Positions 1-4,734 of a stretch of 9,326 nucleotides of DNA are shown in pieces. The stretch is taken from assembly GCA_020832965.1 (NCBI GenBank), contig JAJHRM010000095.1, positions 1 through 9,326 on the forward strand, given 5' to 3'. The translations under genes and the position numbers were made by a program. Each line of letters starts with the position of its first letter. Position 1 is the stretch's first letter. This DNA comes from Thermofilum sp. GTDB lineage: Archaea; Thermoproteota; Thermoprotei; Thermofilales; Thermofilaceae. The notes under the pieces are model-generated. The model saw nothing but the letters and a program-made list of their open reading frames with translations, made no database searches and was not told the DNA's origin.

Positions 1-6
1 CTCCAT

Positions 7-453
7 TCAAACCACCCCCCTCAGCGCCAGCACGCCGCAGACCCCCTCGGCGCGCACCCCTAGCACGCCGGCCACCCGGAGCTCAGGCCAGCTCGGGGGG
101 TACACGGCGATGACCGCCGGCCACTCCTCCACTAAGCTCGACGTGACCCGCTCGAGCTCGCTTAACGCCCTCTCCCGGCCCCTTCGCTTAATTAACCGCG
201 CGCTCGCCTCGTAGAGCCCTGGCTTGAGGGGGAGCCGGAGGATCTCGAGGAGCGGCAGCACCTCGTCTGGGTTGTCCGCAGCGACCACGCGCGCGCTTGC
301 CAGAGCCGGTTGAACCCAAAAACACACTCCGTGAACAGACAAAGCATCCTCAGCAAGAGTGAAGTCCTTGCCCTGCTCATACGCTCCAAGCACAAAAAAT
401 CTATCAGGCACCAAAGTTTTCCTAAGCTTGCAGAAATATATTTTCTGTGTCAA
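7..453 (-). CDS. Hypothetical protein, 148 residues, family not recognised
   Basis: The frame is complete, from a TTG start to a TGA stop. I do not recognise the family. There is no signal peptide or convincing membrane segment. The C-terminal two thirds are GC-rich, with a helical, basic stretch (SARLIKRRGRERALSELERV, about residues 84-103) followed by short hydrophobic strands ending in GVLALRGVV. The first ~50 codons are visibly more AT-rich than the rest, so the N-terminus may be a later addition or the true start may be an internal GTG near residue 55 (before VAADNPDEVL). No strong ribosome binding site precedes the TTG. The gene ends just inside the window edge, so any downstream partner is not visible. 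I am fairly sure a gene is here, unsure of its start and blind to its function. Confidence 0.55.
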   Translation of the reverse strand: MTQKIYFCKLRKTLVPDRFFVLGAYEQGKDFTLAEDALSVHGVCFWVQPALASARVVAADNPDEVLPLLEILRLPLKPGLYEASARLIKRRGRERALSELERVTSSLVEEWPAVIAVYPPSWPELRVAGVLGVRAEGVCGVLALRGVV

Positions 454-539
454 ACGATCTTCAGCTAGCTATTCATGTCAATGGAACAAATAGTTTATCC
501 AAGATTCCCTTATTAGAAATGTCGAAGCGGGCTTGATTC

Positions 540-896
540 TCATGCCAGCCTTGCTCCACACCTCCAGCAGTACTTTGCTCCTGGCTCTACAGGTGCTCCG
601 CAGCTAAGGCACTTTGCAACCTTCTCTGCCACCTTCAGCCAGGTGATCTTTGTGTCCTTACCGCTCGGGAACCTGACAACGACTCTCACTGGTACCTCGC
701 CAGCAGCCCTCGGCCTCACGGGCACCTCCACCACGGCATCGCCGGAAAGCTTGACGCGACCGGGATCCAGCCAATCCACATCACCCTCAAGGCTCAGGGT
801 AGCTGTGCCCGAGCCCTGAACCCTGACGAGAAGCCTACCCCACTCGCCAGCGCGAAGCCCCGAGCACTCCACGCCGAGAATGCTCGGGGGCAGCAA
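540..896 (-). CDS. Ig-like beta domain plus C-terminal zinc ribbon (probably the 3' part of the broken ankyrin gene)
   Basis: Read from a TTG, the frame gives 118 residues. Residues ~3-88 alternate short hydrophobic strands with glycine, proline and aspartate turns (WGRLLVRV, TATLSLEGD, VVEVPVRP, VRVVVRFPSG), as expected of an Ig-like beta sandwich. Residues 96-114 form a zinc ribbon with the four-cysteine pattern CLSC-x10-CWRC (C96, C99, C110, C113). Such ribbons usually bind one zinc and act as structural or protein-docking ends. The TTG has no clear ribosome binding site and lies inside the end of the ankyrin frame, with 62 nt of overlap in another phase. The frame is open upstream without a better start. 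I infer this is the C-terminal part of one ankyrin/Ig-like/zinc-ribbon protein cut off by a frameshift; a separately translated small protein is the alternative. Confidence 0.65.
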   Translation of the reverse strand: MLPPSILGVECSGLRAGEWGRLLVRVQGSGTATLSLEGDVDWLDPGRVKLSGDAVVEVPVRPRAAGEVPVRVVVRFPSGKDTKITWLKVAEKVAKCLSCGAPVEPGAKYCWRCGARLA

Positions 897-1230
897 CGCC
901 AGGGGTAGCAGGTGCAGGCTCCCGAGGCGCCACAGCCCCGACCCCTACACCCCGCTCATACTCCTCAATAACCCTGACAACCTCCTCGTGCCTCCTCCCT
1001 CGAGCAAGATCTAGAGGAGTCCTACCATCTCTATCTCTAATGTTGGGGTCCGCTCCACGCTCCAGGAGCAGCTTAACAACATCGGCAAACCCCCTATCAA
1101 CTGCTTTATGCAGTGGGGTGTTGCCATCTTTGTCCCTGGCGTTCACGTCGGCCCCCTTCCTCAGGAGCTCCCTAACCCTGGCAGCATTCCCATCTATCAC
1201 AGCTTCGAAGAACTCCTCGTCCAAGCCCAC
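835..1230 (-). CDS. Ankyrin-repeat protein (frame broken near its C-terminus)
   Basis: This 131-residue frame from a GTG contains three ankyrin units: residues ~3-33 (EEFFEAVIDGN...RKGADVNARDK), ~34-66 (DGNTPLHKAVDRGF...ERGADPNIRDR) and ~67-90 (DGRTPLDLARGRRH...). The TPLH and GAD(V/P)N signatures are intact. Ankyrin repeats are protein-binding scaffolds, so no reaction is implied, and the lack of a signal peptide suggests a cytoplasmic protein. After residue ~95 comes a Pro/Ala-rich linker, and the tail (HSRRGVLGASRWRVG) looks like out-of-frame read-through. One base fewer in the C5 run (plus-strand G run 886-890) would join the linker to the Ig-like/zinc-ribbon frame at PSILGVEC. The GTG is the first start in the frame, with a weak TATA-like CTTAAAG about 30 nt upstream. 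Ankyrin assignment is firm; the C-terminal end is not. Confidence 0.85.
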   Translation of the reverse strand: MGLDEEFFEAVIDGNAARVRELLRKGADVNARDKDGNTPLHKAVDRGFADVVKLLLERGADPNIRDRDGRTPLDLARGRRHEEVVRVIEEYERGVGVGAVAPREPAPATPGVAAPEHSRRGVLGASRWRVG

Positions 1231-1354
1231 GCCAGCCGGATGAATTCTCTGCTAATAAGCTTTAAGTTGTTCTGTAACCATCATTTTTCCATCGCTTTCT
1301 CCAGTAAATATTTGCTCATATATAAAGTAAAAATTTGGAAAAGTGTGCCTATGT

Positions 1355-2295
1355 TTAACTCTTCATCCTTTGGAGTAAGCTGTAGAGCTGGCTTGTTATC
1401 GCGTTGAGGTGGGTCATTCTGGTCTGGTATTCCTGGTAGCTGATGAGACCCCTCCTGTAGCTGTCGATCAGTTTTTCTGTCTCGCTTTTAACCAATCGAT
1501 TATCTTGTAGATTTCCGCCATCACGTCGCCCTCTGCCCTCGGGCTCAGCCGGCTGTGGGGCAGGTTTGACACGAGCTGTTGGGCGGCCGCGTAGGTTATT
1601 CCGCGGATGGTTTCGATTATTAGCATTCTCGTCAGCTCCGTTAGCATCGATTGCGCTTGGCCTACACCTATTTCTTCGGGTTCAGCACGCTGAGACGCTT
1701 TGACCGCGTTTTCCAAGTTGATCAAGCCCGAGCCTTGGGCGTTGCGGGGCTCGCCTAGATCCTGGGCTGTGCTCTTTAGGAGCTTTTTATTTCGTAGTTG
1801 AAGTTCCCCTCGAATCCTTTCTCCTTTAACGCCTCGATTAGAATAGCGGCTGCGCCCGACACGTGGGGGTTGCCATACTCGTGCCGCAAAGGCTTGCGTG
1901 CTTTTCGTCGGGGTACGGTGGTAGCCCGGAGAACTTCGAGCGGAGGCTGATGATGCCCTGCTCGAAGTCCACGGTTCCGCTCTCGCGCTCGAGGAGCCCG
2001 CCAGGCGCTACCACGTCCGGCTTCCCTAAGCCGAGGATGTCCCTCGAGCTGTAGGGCGCTACCCTACCCCGCTTGTCCACGGCGCCGACCGTGATCACGT
2101 TCGCAGCCATTCCGGGGCTCTCTATGCCCCGCTCGCCGCTGTTGCCCGCCGCCGCGGCTACGACCACGCCCCGGTCGGCGATCGTGTTGCAGAGCCTGCA
2201 GAGCAGGTTCTGTGGGTGCCCCTCGCCCCGAGGCTGAGGTTGACGACGTGGGCGCCTTTCTCGTAAGCCCACGTGCGCGCGCATGTTGAGAGGAT
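1355..2295 (-). pseudogene. Subtilisin-family (S8) serine protease remnant with at least three frameshifts, lacking the Asp and His segments
   Basis: Pieces of one subtilase follow each other in three frames. First comes AYEKGAHVVNLSLGAR (~2260-2222), a typical pre-catalytic helix and strand. Then come GVVVAAAAGNSG, with the oxyanion asparagine, VITVGAV, KPDVVAPGG and the nucleophile motif GTSMATP (~2215-1865). Next is HVSGAAAILIEAL through AQGSGLINLENAVKA (~1866-1690), and last a helical tail ending TSQLYSLLQRMKS at a TAA (1355-1357). The frame changes at GGG 2214-2216, G5 1865-1869 and CC 1492-1493. In each case adding one G/C restores the family sequence. No Asp (D-T/S-G) or His (HGT) catalytic motif is found upstream in any frame, so the remnant cannot be an active protease. 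An intact S8 domain is about 280-300 residues; this keeps roughly its last 60 percent plus a C-terminal helical extension. Several assembly indels would explain the shifts but not the missing half. Confidence 0.85.
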
Positions 2296-2608
2296 GGATC
2301 TCCGACCAGATCGCATATGGGAGGGAGTGTAGCGCAGAGGTGTACCCGAGGAATTCGAGGAATGCCTCATCACCCCTCGCTTTCCTCATCTTCTCCCAAA
2401 CTCTCCTTGAAGCCTCTATGAGTTCGGCTTCCATTTCGTAGCAACCCTTGTACTTCCCCTCCCACATTTTTACGCATATCCTGGAAGCTTCCCTCATGAG
2501 TTCCAGCAAAAACTCCCTGTTTCTAGGGTCGTACTCGAGGGCTTCTAAAAGGTCATCCGCAATGATTCTGGTATATCTCTTTTTAGCTTCATCAGCATCT
2601 GCCTCCAC
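1838..2608 (-). CDS. Chimeric reading frame: unknown helical N-terminus joined to a subtilase fragment
   Basis: The frame gives 256 residues from a GTG. The start is well supported: GGAGGT lies at 2615-2620, six bases before it, and an in-frame stop lies just upstream. Residues 1-~108 are strongly helical and charged (DDLLEALEYDPRNREFLLEL, EAELIEASRRVWEKMRKA), have no signal peptide and match no family I recognise. Residues ~115-131 (an Arg/Pro-rich stretch) are the wrong frame of the subtilase strand region. From ~132 the frame is genuine subtilase, with N156 of AGNSG and S244 of GTSMATP, until another frameshift leaves a nonsense end (TCRAQPLF) and a stop. The protein as read would lack two of the three catalytic residues. 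The good ribosome binding site suggests the helical part was, or is, expressed; the whole is best viewed as a gene fused to a dead protease by deletion. Confidence 0.55.
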   Translation of the reverse strand: MEADADEAKKRYTRIIADDLLEALEYDPRNREFLLELMREASRICVKMWEGKYKGCYEMEAELIEASRRVWEKMRKARGDEAFLEFLGYTSALHSLPYAIWSEIHPLNMRAHVGLRERRPRRQPQPRGEGHPQNLLCRLCNTIADRGVVVAAAAGNSGERGIESPGMAANVITVGAVDKRGRVAPYSSRDILGLGKPDVVAPGGLLERESGTVDFEQGIISLRSKFSGLPPYPDEKHASLCGTSMATPTCRAQPLF

Positions 2609-2614
2609 GCGATG

Positions 2615-2620
2615 ACCTCC
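2615..2620 (-). promoter_or_regulatory. Ribosome binding site GGAGGT fixing the GTG start at 2608
   Basis: On the minus strand GGAGGT is followed by six bases (CATCGC) and then GTG. It matches the archaeal 16S tail complement and is the best such site upstream of this frame. It lies inside the end of the preceding short frame (stop at 2592-2594), an arrangement that would allow translational coupling if that frame were translated. Confidence 0.7.
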
Positions 2621-2935
2621 CGTCCTTGCTTACGAGTGTGCATGCTTCTAGTTGTCTAGTGTTTTGCCCGGAATTTCCGCTCCCTTCTTCGAGCGTGCAA
2701 CCGTTTCCTGTCATCATGACGATTTCTCCCATAGCTTCTTTCAACGTTAACCTCTTCTATGCATCGAGGTATATCCTCTAATTTTTTGTGCCTATGAAGT
2801 ATTTTTTAAAGATGCCACATACACTTGTTCCGAGCGCGCTTCAAGGATTCTTTCCCATACTTCTAAGATGCTCTTCAGTCCAAGCATCTTGCCGATATCT
2901 CTTCTGCTCTTCCTACACGTGTCCAGAGGTCTCCT

Positions 2936-2975
2936 CAGAAAAAAAATATAAGGAGGCTTCTGGAATATATCCAGA
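2936..2975 (+). promoter_or_regulatory. AT-rich element and 17-bp inverted repeat upstream of the small membrane-protein operon
   Basis: An eight-A run followed by TATAAGG (2939-2953) looks like a TATA box. Just after it, TCTGGA-ATATA-TCCAGA (2959-2975) is a perfect six-base inverted repeat around a TATA core. They lie 70-105 nt before the TTG at 3046, farther than usual for archaea. If used, they would leave a leader of about 45-65 nt. The palindrome could be an operator, but this is inferred from shape only. Confidence 0.3.
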
Positions 2976-3045
2976 GCAAATGATTGGAGCGGGGGTAAGC
3001 GCGCGCTGGAATAGAAGGTGCTAAAGGTAGAGAAGGGGGATTAAC

Positions 3046-3264
3046 TTGATATTGGAATTAATTCTCTTGCTGATCACGCCGATAGGGTGTTACAAGATTC
3101 TTAGAGCCTGGGGGGTCGATAAACCCCTCTCAATCCTGATATCCCTGTTCTTCACAGGCTTCCTGCTAATGTTCATGGTTTACCTGTTTGTCGCGCTGGG
3201 GGTGGTAGCGGTGCTCGGTACGTTTATAATCGCGTACAAGCTTATCAGAAGGGGGAGGGGGTAA
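3046..3264 (+). CDS. Small multi-pass membrane protein, 72 residues, function unknown
   Basis: A TTG start is preceded by the purine-rich GAAGGGGGA five bases upstream, a good ribosome binding site. Almost the whole protein is hydrophobic. A first segment spans residues ~2-18, and a long one at ~28-65 is probably two helices with little loop (ISLFFTGFLLMFMVYLFVAL, then GVVAVLGTFIIAYKLI). The end is basic (IRRGRG), which by the positive-inside rule is likely cytoplasmic. No catalytic or binding motif is visible. It is followed after four bases by a second membrane-protein gene, so the two are surely cotranscribed and probably act together. It resembles no family I can name; holin-like or transporter-accessory roles cannot be told apart from the sequence. 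Confidence 0.7.
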   Translation: MILELILLLITPIGCYKILRAWGVDKPLSILISLFFTGFLLMFMVYLFVALGVVAVLGTFIIAYKLIRRGRG

Positions 3265-3268
3265 AGGT

Positions 3269-3706
3269 TTGGAAGTAGGTTTACGGCAGATGGCCGAGCT
3301 GATACTGGACGCAGCATACATACTCGGAATGTTAGCCGTGCTTGCGGATCTCTTCGCGAGAAGGGAGGTTAGAGCGAGGGGGTTGGCTGCTTTACTGGGC
3401 TTCCTAGCGCTCCCTTTCTTGGTAGCCAACTACACGAGCTTTAGGCCGGCTTTCATGATGATGGTGCGGGATGCTATCATCCAAGCTGTAGGTGCAAACA
3501 AAGTTTTTAGGAATTCTCTAGCGAGACTGAGCCGGGAAAGTATAGCATCCTTGCTTGTAGATTCACCATTTAACAATTTCCTGCTTGACAGCTTGTACCA
3601 CATTGGGATGCTTTTATACGGGGTTCTAATCACCCTAGCGATAATAGCGACTTCTGCGGTATCGTCGTTCGTAAGGGCGATCTGGAAGCTAATAACGAAA
3701 AGGTGA
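3269..3706 (+). CDS. Membrane protein with about three helices, 145 residues, function unknown
   Basis: The TTG start lies four bases after the previous stop; the G-rich end of the upstream gene (3251-3261) serves as ribosome binding site. Hydrophobic segments are residues ~9-29 (AELILDAAYILGMLAVLADL), ~38-54 (GLAALLGFLALPFLVAN) and ~107-131 (HIGMLLYGVLITLAIIATSA). Basic clusters follow the first (ARREVRARG) and end the protein (WKLITKR). Between helices two and three is a ~50-residue loop with amphipathic helices (MMMVRDAIIQAVGANKVF, NSLARLSRESIASLLV) that could lie on the membrane surface or bind the 72-residue partner. I see no transporter signature. An internal ATG at residue 8 is a possible alternative start. 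A real gene is likely from the coupling and the hydrophobic pattern. Confidence 0.75.
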   Translation: MEVGLRQMAELILDAAYILGMLAVLADLFARREVRARGLAALLGFLALPFLVANYTSFRPAFMMMVRDAIIQAVGANKVFRNSLARLSRESIASLLVDSPFNNFLLDSLYHIGMLLYGVLITLAIIATSAVSSFVRAIWKLITKR

Positions 3707-3736
3707 AGCAAGGATTAAAAACCTGGTAGAAAAAGA

Positions 3737-3751
3737 GGGAAAAATTTTCCC
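3737..3751. terminator. 15-bp perfect palindrome between convergent genes, candidate bidirectional terminator
   Basis: GGGAAAAATTTTCCC is symmetric about its centre and sits in the 56-base gap between the plus-strand operon (ending 3706) and the minus-strand operon (ending 3763). It contains an A/T tract readable as an oligo-T run on either strand, which is what archaeal polymerase terminates on. Runs of A and T flank it (3716-3721, 3730-3734). Role inferred from position and sequence. Confidence 0.45.
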
Positions 3752-3762
3752 GCTTGTCGAGG

Positions 3763-4734
3763 TTACCAGTGCGGTCTTCTCTGCGTTTGAGGCGGCCTCT
3801 GCCTCAAACGATTTACAACAATAGCTACGATGATAAAAATTAAGATGGCGATGGCAACAAGTGGGATAAGTGGGATTATATGTTCACTAAGCCGCTCAAA
3901 AAGGTTTGGGTTCAGCGCAGAATACGCCTGTGCGACGAGGACCTCCGCTTGGTCGTAGCCCCCCTTCCTCAGCTCCTCCTCAGCTGAGTTGAGCAGCGCG
4001 ACGGCTTTCGAAACGCGTTCGCTCGACAAGCTCGACGAAGATACCTTCTCGATCAAGGCTTTCCGCGCTTTCGCAACCTCCACAGCGATTCTTTTGAACC
4101 TCTCGTCCTCTGCCTTGAAGCGCTCCAGGGCCTCGCTAACAAGCTTCTCGGCTTCCGATACGCGGCCCTCCTCCAACAGGATAACGGATTTGTAAATGGC
4201 TTCCTTGTACTTGGCTTTGAGTCCTTCAGGTAGCGGAGAGCTATCGAGCGCGTTCTGCAGCGACGATACGAGCTTCCTGACGTTCGCGGCTGTCGATTCG
4301 TTGACTGACGTGCTCGCCAGCCTCCTGAAGATCGCGATCGGCCTCCCTTCCTCATCGTAGATGGCGAGGATCGTCTTGCCGGCCTCGGCTATCAACGAAA
4401 GGTGCACCGACATTATGGCTGCGCCCGGCGCTTTTTCGAGAACTAGCTTGTGGCCCTTCGTTGAGAGAGAGGCGCTGCTGATCTCTTTCACTATGAAGTC
4501 GCCCCCGATGTATATCTCGACTTTGTCGTAGGATTGGAACGTAAGCTCGACTTTCAGCAAGCTGCTCTGAATGGGGATTTGTAGGAGCTCCTCCTCCATC
4601 AATACCCCTTCGAAGAGGACCCTTTCCCCCTCTTGGACTCTGGCGATGACCCTACTGGGCTGGGCCAAAGCTGAATATTCAAAGAGGGCGGCTGCCAGAA
4701 CCAACAACAACGCCGTCGCTGGTGCTGGTCTCAC
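3763..4734 (-). CDS. Exported, C-terminally membrane-anchored protein with TPR-like helical repeats
   Basis: This 323-residue protein starts with a Sec signal peptide (RPAPATALLLVLAAALFEYS, likely cut after ALA at residue 24). Residues ~27-135 are beta-rich (ARVQEGERVLFEGVLM, VEIYIGGDFIVKEI). Residues ~150-265 are helical, with two related hairpins, ILLEEGRVSEAEKLVSEAL (~184-202) and ELRKGGYDQAEVLVAQAY (~244-261), whose G-x-x-x-x-A-x-x-L spacing is TPR-like. A single membrane helix spans ~285-307, followed by a basic, proline-rich tail (RLRQRPPQTQRRPHW) predicted to be cytoplasmic. Most of the protein would therefore face outside, tethered to the membrane. The GTG start overlaps the stop of the upstream gene (GTGA), so translation is almost certainly coupled. 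I do not know the family. The tail is a natural contact point for the upstream gene's cytoplasmic product, which is inference. Confidence 0.8.
   Translation of the reverse strand: MRPAPATALLLVLAAALFEYSALAQPSRVIARVQEGERVLFEGVLMEEELLQIPIQSSLLKVELTFQSYDKVEIYIGGDFIVKEISSASLSTKGHKLVLEKAPGAAIMSVHLSLIAEAGKTILAIYDEEGRPIAIFRRLASTSVNESTAANVRKLVSSLQNALDSSPLPEGLKAKYKEAIYKSVILLEEGRVSEAEKLVSEALERFKAEDERFKRIAVEVAKARKALIEKVSSSSLSSERVSKAVALLNSAEEELRKGGYDQAEVLVAQAYSALNPNLFERLSEHIIPLIPLVAIAILIFIIVAIVVNRLRQRPPQTQRRPHW
3784..3810 (-). repeat. Perfect 10-bp inverted repeat with 7-base loop at the 3' end of the anchored membrane-protein gene
   Basis: CGTTTGAGGC (3784-3793) is mirrored exactly by GCCTCAAACG (3801-3810) around the loop GGCCTCT. 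It lies in the codons for the cytoplasmic tail (RLRQRPPQTQ), about 20 bases before the stop. In RNA it would fold into a stable hairpin, and could protect the 3' end of the operon transcript or slow polymerase before the palindrome at 3737-3751. Confidence 0.7.

Larger units (their letters stand above)
2592..3040 (-). pseudogene. Degenerate coding remnant in three consecutive frames, family unknown
   Basis: This stretch of over 400 bases has no intact gene, but the minus strand reads protein-like in successive phases. About 2792-2990 gives a start-less frame that includes ALDIFQKPPYIFFLRRPLDT and later SILEVWERILEARSEQ, ending at a TAG. About 2740-2800 gives HKKLEDIPRCIEEVNV. From a TTG at 2744 (or ATG at 2732) to a TGA at 2592 comes a 46-50 residue frame beginning KEAMGEIVMMTGNGCTLEEG. 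Joined, they make one plausible protein with two frameshifts. I cannot name it. The last part could instead be a real small gene overlapping the next GTG by 17 nt. The upstream end also carries AT-rich sequence that may be the promoter of the plus-strand genes, so the frame there may be accidental. Confidence is modest because no motif anchors it. Confidence 0.35.

Noticed and set aside
192..395. Second minus-strand frame inside the 148-residue gene
   Set aside because: It is Arg/Ser-rich, typical of a GC-rich gene read out of phase, with no motif.
1040..1407. Plus-strand frames over the ankyrin gene and the gap after it
   Set aside because: They lie opposite clear ankyrin codons, translate to low-sense Ser/Leu-rich peptides and have no ribosome binding site.
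1838..2295. Programmed frameshifting as the explanation for the broken subtilase
   Set aside because: Several shifts would be needed, none with a classic slippery heptamer, and the product would still lack two catalytic residues.
2281..2608. PaREP1 or HEPN-like assignment for the helical N-terminus
   Set aside because: Only a vague resemblance in helix spacing; no signature residues could be lined up.
2788..3024. Plus-strand frame of 78 residues in the degenerate region
   Set aside because: It has no ribosome binding site, has Cys/Ser-rich low-sense composition, and lies opposite a more protein-like minus-strand frame.
3166..3711. Minus-strand frames opposite the two small membrane genes
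   Set aside because: The plus-strand frames are coupled, have ribosome binding sites and show clean membrane helices; the opposite frames are their shadows.
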